From Streptomyces rishiriensis (GTDB lineage: Bacteria; Actinomycetota; Actinomycetes; Streptomycetales; Streptomycetaceae): 64,000 bases of DNA. Positions 27,142-35,394 of the stretch are shown here, one piece after another. Position numbers and translations under genes: made by a program. Positions within the stretch are counted from its first letter, which is position 1, and each line of letters begins with the position of its first letter. A model generated the notes under the pieces. The model was not told the DNA's origin. It searched no databases and saw only the letters and a program-made list of their open reading frames with translations. The DNA lies in assembly GCF_003112535.1 (NCBI RefSeq), contig NZ_BEWA01000012.1, positions 558,001 to 622,000 on the forward strand, read 5' to 3'.

Positions 27142-27939
27142 ATGACAGGGCACGCGGTCGTGGAGGAGTCGCTGGCGTGGACGCCGGCCGGGGGGCTGGC
27201 GCCCCGCGTCGATTCCGGTGGCGGACGGCTGCTCGTGGCGGACTCGTGGCTGGTGCGCGAGGGCCGGGTGCGCGCGCTGGAGCGGCACCGGGAGCGGTTC
27301 CTGCGGGCCTGCGGCGAGTGCAGCGGGCCGCCGTTGCGCCGGCTGCTGGAGTTCTGGCGGGACGCGACGGCCGCGCTGCCCCGCACGGGTGAGTGGTTCC
27401 CGCGCGTGGAACTGGCCGCGGGGTCACTGGAGTTGCGGCTGCTGCTGCGGCCCGCCCCGCCGTGGGAGCCGGACGTCCGGGTCTGGGCGGCGGGCCAGCC
27501 GGACCCGCGGACCATGCCGCGCCGCAAGGGGCCCGACCTGGACGCCCTGGCCCGGGTGCGCCGTCGGGCGTCCGAGGAGGGGGCGACGGAGGCGGTGCTG
27601 GTCGCACCGTCGGGCGCGGTGCTGGAGGCGGCGACCGCCAGCGTCCTGTGGTGGGAGGGCGATGCGCTGTGTCTGCCCCCTCCCCGGCTGCCGGTGCTGT
27701 CCGGGGTGACGGTCGGCCTGATCCAGGAACGGGCCCACCGGCTCGGGGTCCGGGTCGTCCACCGCGAGCGGGCGCTGACCGAGCTGGACGGCCGGGAGGT
27801 GTGGCTGGTGAACGCCCTGCACGGGATCCGGCCGGTCACCGGCTGGTCGGGAGGGGTGATCGGCTGCGCGCCTCCCGTGCGGGCGCGGGAATGGCGCCCG
27901 TGGCTGGAATCGCTGGCGGAGCCGCTTTCCTGCATCTGA
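27142..27939 (+). CDS. pabC: Class IV aminotransferase-fold protein, probable aminodeoxychorismate lyase (PabC-like)
   Basis: A 265-residue fold-type IV PLP protein, 12 bases after the monooxygenase gene, with GAGGAG before the ATG. The expected lysine appears as RRKGPDLDAL, EAVLVAPSGAVLEAATASVLWW is the substrate-loop strand, and LSGVTVGLIQERAHRLGV the phosphate-binding turn. Members are aminodeoxychorismate lyases or branched-chain/D-amino acid aminotransferases. With a PabAB synthase in the same operon, lyase activity giving p-aminobenzoate and pyruvate is the best reading. It ends the operon: a terminator hairpin and a convergent gene follow. Confidence 0.82.
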   Translation: MTGHAVVEESLAWTPAGGLAPRVDSGGGRLLVADSWLVREGRVRALERHRERFLRACGECSGPPLRRLLEFWRDATAALPRTGEWFPRVELAAGSLELRLLLRPAPPWEPDVRVWAAGQPDPRTMPRRKGPDLDALARVRRRASEEGATEAVLVAPSGAVLEAATASVLWWEGDALCLPPPRLPVLSGVTVGLIQERAHRLGVRVVHRERALTELDGREVWLVNALHGIRPVTGWSGGVIGCAPPVRAREWRPWLESLAEPLSCI

Positions 27940-27993
27940 GGCGCGCGCGGCGAGGTTCGGGGCGTGTGCGGCGAACAGGAAAAGCACGGGAAC

Positions 27994-28020
27994 GGGCATC
28001 GGCCGATTTCACCGATGCCC
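27994..28020 (+). terminator. Terminator of the p-aminobenzoate operon
   Basis: GGGCATCGG and CCGATGCCC form a 9-bp stem with a 9-base loop. A pyrimidine-rich tail of repeated CTTTCCG units follows on the plus strand. It lies between convergent genes. Confidence 0.65.
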
Positions 28021-28077
28021 GCTTTCCGCTTTCCGCCTTTCACCTTTCCGTCTTCCCGTTCACTCGCATTACTGCAT

Positions 28078-28563
28078 TTACTTCCCGGCGGGCTGGTAAG
28101 CGCCCGGGGCCATGCGCGTCGCGATGGCGATCCGGTTGTAGGCGTTGATGACCGTGGCCGCCCAGATCAGCGCCGCCAGCTGTGCCTCGTCGAAGACCTC
28201 CGCCGCCTCGGCGTACACCGCGTCCGGCACCTGGCCGTCGTGCACCAGGGTCACGGCCTCGGTCAACGCCAGTGCGGCGCGCTCCCGTTCACTGAAGAAG
28301 GGGGTCTCCCGCCAGGCGTTCAGCGCGTACAGGCGCTGCTCGCTCTCCCCGTGGGCGCGGGCGTCCTTCGTGTGCATGTCGAGGCAGAAGGCGCAGCCGT
28401 TGATCTGCGAGGCGCGGGTCCTGACCAGTTCCAGTATCTCCGGCTCGACCTTCGCGTCCTGCGCGGCGGAAACTGCGGCGGCATGCAGGGAGGCCATCGC
28501 GGCGGAGACCTGGGGGGTCGCCTTCTTGAGGGCGACACGGGACACGGAATTACTGTTCGTCAT
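28078..28563 (-). CDS. Carboxymuconolactone decarboxylase (AhpD-like) family protein 1
   Basis: A 161-residue all-helical CMD protein. NGCAFCLDMHTKDA supplies the CxxC and following His of AhpD-like peroxidase reductases. ERAALALTEAVTLV and the C-terminal VINAYNRIAIATRM helix complete the fold. It probably acts in thiol peroxide reduction or binds a small thiol. I start it at the ATG 28563 (MTNSNSVS); TACAGT ten bases upstream suggests its own short-leader promoter although it also lies 32 bases downstream of the MocR gene. Two more CMD genes lie on the far side of that regulator. Confidence 0.87.
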   Translation of the reverse strand: MTNSNSVSRVALKKATPQVSAAMASLHAAAVSAAQDAKVEPEILELVRTRASQINGCAFCLDMHTKDARAHGESEQRLYALNAWRETPFFSERERAALALTEAVTLVHDGQVPDAVYAEAAEVFDEAQLAALIWAATVINAYNRIAIATRMAPGAYQPAGK

Positions 28564-28595
28564 GGTGGGACTGTATCGGGGAAAATCCAGGAAAT

Positions 28596-30023
28596 CTATC
28601 CGGGAAAAGGAATTCCGGAGCCGTTCTCGCCGAAAGGGAGAGCCGCGCACAACGCGTCCAGCGCGCCCGACCAGGCGTGGTCCGGCGGTGTCCCGTACCC
28701 CACGACCAGGGCGTCGAGGGGCGCGGTGACCGCGTCGGCGTGACGGTAGCGGGGGGTGAGGGCGTCGACGGCCAGGCCCTGGTAGGCGGCAGCCCGCAGC
28801 ACCGGCCCCTGCGTGCCGGGCGGTAGCCGCAGGACGGCGTGCAGGCCGGCCGCGATGCCGGTGACGCGGATCGCCGGGGCGCGGGCGGCCAGCGCCGCGA
28901 CCAGCGCGTCACGGCGCCGGCGGTAGCGCGTGCGGACCGCCCGGACATGGCGGTCGTAGGCGCCGGACGCGAGGAACTCGGCCAGCGTCAGCTGGTCGAG
29001 GACCCCGGAGGTGTCGATCCCGCCCTTGGCCGCCGTCACCTCGCCGACCAGACCGGGCGGCAGCGCCATCCAGCCCAGGCGCAGGCCGGGGGCGAGCGAC
29101 TTGCTCGCCGTGCCCAGGTACACCACGTGATCGGGGTCCAGGCCCTGGAGGGCGCCGACGGGCTGGCGGTCGTAGCGGAACTCGCCGTCGTAGTCGTCCT
29201 CCAGGACCAGCCCGCCGGTGCGCCGTGCCCAGTCCACGACGGCGGCCCGCCGGTCGCGGTGCAGGGGCACGCCCATCGGGAACTGGTGCGCGGGGGTGAG
29301 CAGGACCGCGCCCGCGTCCGTCAGCCCCCCGGTGTCCGTGCCCCGCTCGTCGAAGGGCAGCGCGGTCGTCGTCATCCCGGCCGCGGCCAGCAGCCTCCAG
29401 TGCTCGTCCAGCCCGTAGGACTCGACGGCGACCGTATGCGCGCCGCGCGCCCGCAGGACGGCGGTGAGCAGTTTCAGCCCGTGCGCGAACCCGGCGCACA
29501 CCACGAGGCACTCGGGGTCGGCGCGCACCCCGCGGGCGCGGGAGAGGTACTCGGCGAGCGCGGTGCGCAGTTCCACCCGGCCACGGGGGTCGCCGTAGCC
29601 GAAGGCCTCGGAGGGGGCGGCGGTGAGGGCGCGGCGGGCCGCCCTCAGCCAGTCCGCGCGCGGGAAGGAGCCGAGGTCGGGGGTGCCGGGACGCAGGTCG
29701 TACGCGGGCCCGCGCCGTTCGGGGCGCCGGGGCGTGGCGCCGCCGGCCGGCGGGACGAGCGTCCGGTCCGCCACCCGGGTGCCCGAGCCCTGGCGGGCGC
29801 TGAGCCAGCCCTCGGCGACGAGGTCGGCGTAGGCGTCGGCGACCGTGTTGCGGGCGATGCCCAGGTCGGCGGCGAGGGAGCGGGAGGAGGGCAGGAGGGC
29901 GCCGGGCGCCAGCCTGCCGCCGCGGACGGCCTCGCGCAGGGCGTCGGTGAGCCCCCGCCGCAGATGCGGTCCGGTGGGTTCCAGGTGGAGGTCGACGCCC
30001 AAAGTGGCCCGGGTTCTCGCCAT
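28596..30023 (-). CDS. MocR-type regulator (GntR helix-turn-helix plus aminotransferase domain)
   Basis: A 475-residue fusion. Residues about 15-85 are a GntR winged helix (LPSSRSLAADLGIARNTVADAY and AEGWLSARQGSGT). The rest is a fold-type I aminotransferase domain with the PLP lysine in TASKSLAPGLRLGW and the Asp-Asp-Tyr-Asp strand VLEDDYDGEFRYDR. MocR proteins sense PLP or an amino compound and control the divergent gene. The 47-bp gap to the divergent CMD gene should hold the operator; GGAAATGGACCATACG within it is a candidate. Flanking CMD genes on both sides are the likely regulon. Confidence 0.9.
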   Translation of the reverse strand: MARTRATLGVDLHLEPTGPHLRRGLTDALREAVRGGRLAPGALLPSSRSLAADLGIARNTVADAYADLVAEGWLSARQGSGTRVADRTLVPPAGGATPRRPERRGPAYDLRPGTPDLGSFPRADWLRAARRALTAAPSEAFGYGDPRGRVELRTALAEYLSRARGVRADPECLVVCAGFAHGLKLLTAVLRARGAHTVAVESYGLDEHWRLLAAAGMTTTALPFDERGTDTGGLTDAGAVLLTPAHQFPMGVPLHRDRRAAVVDWARRTGGLVLEDDYDGEFRYDRQPVGALQGLDPDHVVYLGTASKSLAPGLRLGWMALPPGLVGEVTAAKGGIDTSGVLDQLTLAEFLASGAYDRHVRAVRTRYRRRRDALVAALAARAPAIRVTGIAAGLHAVLRLPPGTQGPVLRAAAYQGLAVDALTPRYRHADAVTAPLDALVVGYGTPPDHAWSGALDALCAALPFGENGSGIPFPG

Positions 30024-30070
30024 GGAAATGGACCATACGCCTGGGCTGCCCGGCTCCTAGGGTCGAGGTC

Positions 30071-30649
30071 ATGACGACAGACGCATCCGCCGCGACCGGC
30101 ACGACCGCCGCCACCGCCACCGCCTCCACGACCGCGTCGACGACCGCGACCGCGACCGCCGACGCACCCGCCCGGTACGCCCCCGCGCACACCCCCCGGC
30201 TCAACTGGGCCGAGCACGCCCCCGAGGTCTTCAAGGCCATGCTCCGGCTGGACGCCGCCGCCCGTAAGGGCCTCGACCCGAAGCTGCTGGAGCTGGTGAA
30301 GATCCGCGCCTCGCAGATCAACCGCTGCGCGCTCTGCGTCGACATGCACAGCAAGGACGCGCTCGCGGCGGGCGAGAGCGTCGAGCGGATCGTCCAGCTC
30401 AGCGCGTGGGAGGAGTCGGAGCACTTCTACACGGAGCAGGAGCTCGCGGCGCTGGCGCTGACCGAGGCGGTGACCGTGCTGACGTCGGGATTCGTGTCCG
30501 ACGAGGTGTACGAGCGCGCCGCCCGGCACTTCGAGGAGCCCGAGCTCGCCCAGCTGATCGCCGCGATCACGGTGATCAACGCCTGGAACCGGTTCGGCGT
30601 GACCTGCCGGCTGGTGCCGGGGCACCATCGGCCGGGGCAGCACGCGTGA
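30071..30649 (+). CDS. Carboxymuconolactone decarboxylase (AhpD-like) family protein 2
   Basis: A 192-residue CMD protein with the redox motif INRCALCVDMHSKDA. The first 40 residues are a Thr/Ala-rich low-complexity stretch (TTAATATASTTAS) that the two sister proteins lack and that is probably disordered. LALTEAVTVLTSGFVSDEVYE and TVINAWNRFGVT complete the fold. It is divergent from the MocR regulator across 47 bases and overlaps the next CMD gene by GTGA, so the pair is co-transcribed. It probably works in peroxide or thiol chemistry; the substrate is unknown. Confidence 0.87.
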   Translation: MTTDASAATGTTAATATASTTASTTATATADAPARYAPAHTPRLNWAEHAPEVFKAMLRLDAAARKGLDPKLLELVKIRASQINRCALCVDMHSKDALAAGESVERIVQLSAWEESEHFYTEQELAALALTEAVTVLTSGFVSDEVYERAARHFEEPELAQLIAAITVINAWNRFGVTCRLVPGHHRPGQHA

Positions 30650-31089
30650 GCCGCACGAACCTGCTCGACCGGGAGGTCGGCCGGGCCATGTCCGCGCTGA
30701 GCGCGGCGGCCAAGCGGGGTCTCGGCGATCCGGCGCTCGCCGAACTGGTGGTGATCCGCGCCTCGCAGCTCAACCACTGTGCGTTCTGCCTGGACATGCA
30801 CCTCGCGATCGCCCGCGAACAGGGCGTGCGCGAGTCGCAGTCGGCCATGCTGGGCGCCTGGGAGGAGGCGGGGGACGTCTTCGACGAGCGGGAGCGGGCC
30901 GCGCTCGCGCTGACCGAGGCCATGACGGTCCTGACGGAGGGGTTCGTGCCGGACGAGGTGTACGCCGAGGCCGCCCGCCACTTCGCGGACGCCGAACTCG
31001 CCCATCTCGTCGCGCTGATCACCGCGATCAACAGCTGGAACCGGGTGATGGTCGCCCGGCGCATCCCACCGGGGGGCTACACACCATGA
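30646..31089 (+). CDS. Carboxymuconolactone decarboxylase (AhpD-like) family protein 3
   Basis: A 147-residue CMD protein, translationally coupled to CMD protein 2. LNHCAFCLDMHLAIA carries CxxC and His; AALALTEAMTVLTEGFVPDEVYAEAA is nearly the same as in the upstream copy, so the two arose by tandem duplication. The GTG at 30646 overlaps the previous stop. A heterodimer with CMD 2 is possible. Its own stop overlaps an ATG that begins a decayed gene. Confidence 0.88.
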   Translation: MSRTNLLDREVGRAMSALSAAAKRGLGDPALAELVVIRASQLNHCAFCLDMHLAIAREQGVRESQSAMLGAWEEAGDVFDERERAALALTEAMTVLTEGFVPDEVYAEAARHFADAELAHLVALITAINSWNRVMVARRIPPGGYTP

Positions 31090-31370
31090 GCAAGGCGGAC
31101 GACTTCCGACGGATGCACCGGGGCCGCGCGCAGGGCGGCCCTCCCCCACTGCCCTGAAGGCGTGGGGCCCCCGGTCCTGCCCGGTCCCTGGGACGCGGGC
31201 GTCGTCGGCTCGGCGGGTGGACGGCGAGGGCCCCTCGCCCGCCGTGCTCGGCGAACTCGGGGCCACCCGCGTCACGTTCGGGCCGGGACTGCGGCGCAGG
31301 GCGACGGCCGCCCCGCGGGAGATCAGCGCGGAACCGGTCCAGGTCCTCGCTCGCGGATCCGGCCCGGGGC
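31086..31370 (+). pseudogene. Decayed isocitrate lyase/PEP mutase-family gene
   Basis: Fragments in different frames resemble a PEP mutase/isocitrate lyase protein. ATG 31086 overlaps the CMD 3 stop and reads MSKADDFRRMHRG to an early stop at about 31155. Just beyond, GPPVLPGPWDAG (about 31162-31197) resembles the family's GPLVLPNAWDA. From about 31217 a third frame gives GELGATRVTFGPGLRRRATAA, like the family's C-terminal helix-strand. The middle of about 180 residues, with the active site, is gone. The match was judged by eye. The fragments sit in the gap before the betaine operon and cannot make a working protein. Confidence 0.5.
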
Positions 31371-31387
31371 CATTTCTCCCGTGCGGT

Positions 31388-32344
31388 TCAGGACAGCCAC
31401 GCCTTCCAGGTGGACGCGTGGCCGTCCACCCACTTCTTCGCCGCGTCCTCGGGCGTGAGCTTCTGGTCGGCGATCATCAGGGACACCTCGTTCTGGTCCT
31501 CGGTCGTCCACCTGAACTTCTTCAGGAAGGCCGCCGCCTTGCCGCCGTTCTTCGCGAAGCCGGCGTTGAGGTACTTCTGCAGCGGGGTGTGCGGGTAGGC
31601 GCAGGCGACCTTCGCCGGGTCCGCGTCGCAGCCCTCCTTGTAGGCGGGCAGCTTCACCTCGGTCATGGGGACCTTCTTGAAGAGCCACTGCGGCGCGTAC
31701 CAGTAGGTGAGGAAGGGCTTCTTCTCCTTGGCGAACTGCCGCATCTGCGTGATCTGGGCGGCCTCCGAACCGGCGAACACGACCTGGAAGTCGAGGTTCA
31801 GGTTCTTCACCAGCGCCTTGTCGTTGGTGACGTAGGAGGGCGAGCCGTCCATGAGCTGGCCCTTGCCGCCGCTCTCCGCGGTGCGCAGCTGCGCCGCGTA
31901 CTTGTTGAGGTTCTTCCAGTTCGTGACGTCGGGGTGCTGCTTGGCGAAGTACGTCGGCACGAACCAGCCGATGTGGCCGGTGACGCCGAGGCCGCCGCCC
32001 GGCGTGATCGTCTTCTTGTCCTTGACGTAGCGCTGCTCCTGGTCGGGGTGGCCCCAGTCCTCCAGGATCGCGTCGACGCGGCCCTGGCTGAGCGCGTCCC
32101 AGGCGGGCACCTCGTCGACCTGCACGGTGTCGACGCGGTAGCCCAGCTTGTGTTCCAGGAGGTACTGGGCGACGGCCACGTTGGCCTGGGCGCCCACCCA
32201 GGACTGCACGGACAGGGTCAGCGACTTGGCGCCCTGCGCGTTGGCGAACGGCGAGGCCTGCTTCGTCATGTCGGCGGCGCCGCAGCCCGTCAGCAGGAGC
32301 AGCGCGGAGGCGCCGGCCACGGTCGCGGTGGTACGGATGCGCAT
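31388..32344 (-). CDS. Glycine betaine/choline ABC transporter substrate-binding lipoprotein
   Basis: A 318-residue lipoprotein with a lipobox LLTGC at about residues 17-21. The body matches the OpuAC/ProX family: SLTLSVQSWVGAQANVAVAQYLLE, DAILEDWGHPDQEQRYV and TYWYAPQWLFKKVP give the aromatic residues that cage quaternary amines. It is the last gene of a five-gene minus-strand operon with permease, ATPase and choline-oxidation enzymes, and starts one base past the permease stop. It probably captures choline or glycine betaine for osmoprotection. Confidence 0.92.
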   Translation of the reverse strand: MRIRTTATVAGASALLLLTGCGAADMTKQASPFANAQGAKSLTLSVQSWVGAQANVAVAQYLLEHKLGYRVDTVQVDEVPAWDALSQGRVDAILEDWGHPDQEQRYVKDKKTITPGGGLGVTGHIGWFVPTYFAKQHPDVTNWKNLNKYAAQLRTAESGGKGQLMDGSPSYVTNDKALVKNLNLDFQVVFAGSEAAQITQMRQFAKEKKPFLTYWYAPQWLFKKVPMTEVKLPAYKEGCDADPAKVACAYPHTPLQKYLNAGFAKNGGKAAAFLKKFRWTTEDQNEVSLMIADQKLTPEDAAKKWVDGHASTWKAWLS

Positions 32345-32345
32345 G

Positions 32346-34301
32346 TCACGCTCCCTTCTTGGCGCGGCGTTCGGTCGGCTGGGTCACCCGGTCGAGCATC
32401 AGGCCGAGGCAGACGATGGCCGCGCCGGCCACCAGTCCGGTGGCGAGGTCGCCCTGGGCGAGGCCGAAGACGACGTCGTAGCCGAGGGCGCCGCCGCCGA
32501 CCAGGCCGCCGATGATGACGACGGCGAGGACCAGGACCACGCCCTGGTTGAGGGCGAGCAGGAGGGCCGGGCGGGCCAGCGGGAGCTGCACCTGGCGGAT
32601 CTGCTGGCCGCTGCTCGCGCCGAGCGAGCGGGCCGACTCCAGGGCGGCCGGGTCGACCTGGCGCAGTCCCTGGGTGGTGATGCGGACGACGGCGGGCAGC
32701 GCGTAGACGACCGCGGCGGCCACGGCGGGCGCGCGGCCGACGCCGAACAGCGCGACGACCGGGATCAGGTACACGAACTGCGGCATCGTCTGGAAGACGT
32801 CGAGGACGGGTCGCAGGAGCCGTTCGACGCGGTCGTTGCGGGCGGCGGCGATGCCGGTCGCGAAGCCCAGGACGAGGGTCACGGCGACCGCGGCGAGGAC
32901 CTGCGAGAGCGTGTCGAGCGAGGGCTTCCACACGCCGAGCACGCCGATCGCGGCCATGGCGAGGACGGCGGTGAGCGCGGTGCGCCAGGTGCCGATCACC
33001 CAGGCGAGCGCGGCGACGATCAGCAGCACCGACCACCACGGCAGGGCCTGCAGGCCGTCGCGCAGCGGGTCGAGGACCCAGGTGGTGAAGTGTCCGGCCC
33101 AGTCGGCGGTGCCGCCGATCACGGGCACCCCGGAGTAGAGGTGGTCGGTCATCCAGTCCACGGCCCGGTTGACCGGCTCGGCGATGTTCAGCGTCCAGGA
33201 GCCGGGCCAGTCGAGGCGGCCGGCGAACCGTCCGACGAGCGCCACGGCCACGGCGGCGGCGAGCGCGTACGCCCATCCGGCGCGCCGGGACAGGCCGGTG
33301 TGCCCGCCGCCGGAGTCGCCTTCGCCGGCCGCGCCGGTGACCCGGTCCAGGACGACGGCGAGGAGGACGATCGGAATGCCCGCGGCGAGGGCCGCGCCGA
33401 CGTCGACCGAGGCGAGCGCCTGGTAGACGCGGTCGCCGAGGCCGCCGGCGCCGATCACGGAGGCGATGACCGCCATGGACAGCGCCATCATGATCGTCTG
33501 GTTGAGGCCGAGCAGGAGCTCCTTGCGGGCCAGCGGGATGCGCGCGGTCAGCAGGCGCTGGCGGGAGGTGGCCCCCAGCGACTCGACGGCCTCCAGCACC
33601 TCCTTGTCGGCGCCGCGCAGCCCGAGGGCGGTGAGCCGGGCCATGGGCGGGGCGGCGTAGACGACGGTGGCGAGGACGGCCGCGGGGACGCCGATGCCGA
33701 AGACCAGGACCACCGGGAGCAGATAGGCGAACGCGGGCAGCACCTGCATCGTGTCCAGGACGGGGCGCAGGACGCGGTCCATCCGGTCCGACAGCCCTGC
33801 GGCCAGGCCCAGCACGGCGCCGACGGCGACGGACACGAGGACCGCCACGACCATCAGCGCGAGCGTCTGCATGGTGGGGATCCACATGCCGAGCAGTCCG
33901 CAGGTCAGGAACGCGGCGGCGGCGCCGAGCCCGAGCCGCACTCCGGCGACCCGCCAGGCGACCAGAGCGGCGACGGCGGTGACGCCCGCCCAGCCCGCGG
34001 CGAGCAGGACCAGGTAGACGGCCCGCACGGACAGCACGACCGCGTTGCTGACGTAGCCGAAGCCGTACAGGAACAGCGGATGGCTGTCGCGGTTGTCGAT
34101 GATCCAGTCGCTGACCCTGCCCAGCGGCTGGGTGAGGTCGACGGTGAGGGCGGCGGGCCAACTGCCGCTGGCCCACTGGGCGTCGGCGAGCGGGACGAGG
34201 ATCGCCGCGGCGAGCGCCAGCAGGGCGAGCTTGGCGGCCGCGCGGTGTTTGAGGAAACCCGGCAGGGAGACCCGGGTGGCGGGTGCGGTGACGGTAGCCA
34301 T
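32346..34301 (-). CDS. Betaine ABC transporter permease, fused duplicate
   Basis: A 651-residue membrane protein made of two homologous permease halves. The first half carries an EAA-type loop (LEAVESLGATSRQRL followed by IPLARKELLLGLNQ) near residues 220-260. The second repeats it (LESARSLGASSGQQI then LPLARPALLLALNQ) near 555-590. Most ProW/OpuAB proteins have one half and dimerise; here both are one chain. It starts one base after the ATPase stop and is followed after one base by the binding protein, so all are translated together. Confidence 0.92.
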   Translation of the reverse strand: MATVTAPATRVSLPGFLKHRAAAKLALLALAAAILVPLADAQWASGSWPAALTVDLTQPLGRVSDWIIDNRDSHPLFLYGFGYVSNAVVLSVRAVYLVLLAAGWAGVTAVAALVAWRVAGVRLGLGAAAAFLTCGLLGMWIPTMQTLALMVVAVLVSVAVGAVLGLAAGLSDRMDRVLRPVLDTMQVLPAFAYLLPVVLVFGIGVPAAVLATVVYAAPPMARLTALGLRGADKEVLEAVESLGATSRQRLLTARIPLARKELLLGLNQTIMMALSMAVIASVIGAGGLGDRVYQALASVDVGAALAAGIPIVLLAVVLDRVTGAAGEGDSGGGHTGLSRRAGWAYALAAAVAVALVGRFAGRLDWPGSWTLNIAEPVNRAVDWMTDHLYSGVPVIGGTADWAGHFTTWVLDPLRDGLQALPWWSVLLIVAALAWVIGTWRTALTAVLAMAAIGVLGVWKPSLDTLSQVLAAVAVTLVLGFATGIAAARNDRVERLLRPVLDVFQTMPQFVYLIPVVALFGVGRAPAVAAAVVYALPAVVRITTQGLRQVDPAALESARSLGASSGQQIRQVQLPLARPALLLALNQGVVLVLAVVIIGGLVGGGALGYDVVFGLAQGDLATGLVAGAAIVCLGLMLDRVTQPTERRAKKGA

Positions 34302-34302
34302 G

Positions 34303-35394
34303 TCAGACCGCCTCCTTGCGGAGCTCCGTTCCGGCCACGACGTCGAGGAGCCGTTCGTGATCGACGACCCCCAGACACCGGCCGTCCTCCACGACGCACG
34401 CCGGGCGGTGGCTGCGCGACACGACCTGGATGGCGTCGGCGACGACCGCGTCGGCGGCGATCGCGCCGGGGTGGTCGGGGCCGACGCACTCGCCGGGGCG
34501 CATGGCCCTGCGGACCGTCATGACCTGCTCGCGCGGAACGTCGCGGACGAACTCGCGGACGTAGTCGTCGGCGGGCGAGCCGACGATCTCCTCCGGGGTG
34601 CCGAGCTGCACGACCTCGCCGTCGCGCATGAGGGCGATGCGGTCGCCGAGCTTGAGGGCCTCGCTGAGGTCGTGGGTGATGAAGACCATCGTGCGGCCCT
34701 CCTCCTGGTGCAGCCGGACGACCTCCTCCTGCATGTCGCGCCGGATGAGCGGGTCGAGCGCGCTGAACGGCTCGTCGAACAGCAGGACCTCGGGGTCCAC
34801 GGCGAGCGCGCGGGCCAGTCCGACGCGCTGGCGCTGGCCGCCGGACAGCTCGCTGGGCCTGCGGTGCTCCATGCCCTCGAGGCCGACCTTCTCGACGACC
34901 TCCTGGGCCCGGTCCCGGCGCTCGGATTTGCCGACGCCCTGGATCTCCAGGCCGTAGGCGACGTTGTCGACGACGGTGCGGTGCGGGAGCAGGCCGAAGT
35001 GCTGGAAGACCATCGCGGCGCGGTGCCGGCGCAGTTCGCGCAGCCGGGTCTTGTCCATGGCCCGCACGTCCTCGCCCTCGATGGCGATGGTGCCGGCGGT
35101 CGGCTCGATCAGCCGGGTCAGACAGCGCACGAGGGTGGACTTGCCGGAGCCGGACAGGCCCATGACGACGAAGACCTCGCCCTTGCGCACGTCGAAGGAG
35201 ACGTCCCGGACGGCGGCGGTGCAGCCGGTGCGGGAGCGGAGTTCGGCGGGCGGCAGGGAGGTCAGCTCGGGGTCGGCGGGGACGGTCTCGGCCTTCGGGC
35301 CGAACACCTTCCACAGGCCGTCCACCGAGAAGACCGGCGGGCGCGTCTCGACGCTCGCGGGGGTACTCGTGCCGGTGCTCAGGTCGGTACTCAT
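34303..35394 (-). CDS. Betaine/proline ABC transporter ATP-binding protein
   Basis: A 363-residue ATPase of the ProV/OpuAA family. Walker A is GLSGSGKST, the signature LSGGQRQRVG and Walker B LLFDEPFSALD. After the ATPase domain a CBS-like region (residues about 280-355, with ACVVEDGRCLGVVDHERLL) could sense ionic strength as in OpuA. An N-terminal extension of about 25 residues is specific to this group. The ATG at 35394 overlaps the stop of the upstream GMC oxidase gene. Confidence 0.93.
   Translation of the reverse strand: MSTDLSTGTSTPASVETRPPVFSVDGLWKVFGPKAETVPADPELTSLPPAELRSRTGCTAAVRDVSFDVRKGEVFVVMGLSGSGKSTLVRCLTRLIEPTAGTIAIEGEDVRAMDKTRLRELRRHRAAMVFQHFGLLPHRTVVDNVAYGLEIQGVGKSERRDRAQEVVEKVGLEGMEHRRPSELSGGQRQRVGLARALAVDPEVLLFDEPFSALDPLIRRDMQEEVVRLHQEEGRTMVFITHDLSEALKLGDRIALMRDGEVVQLGTPEEIVGSPADDYVREFVRDVPREQVMTVRRAMRPGECVGPDHPGAIAADAVVADAIQVVSRSHRPACVVEDGRCLGVVDHERLLDVVAGTELRKEAV

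Noticed and set aside
32148..34523. Plus-strand open frame of 791 codons opposite the betaine permease
   Set aside because: The composition is a run of Asp, Gly, Glu, His and Arg with no domain, mirroring the permease gene; it is a shadow.
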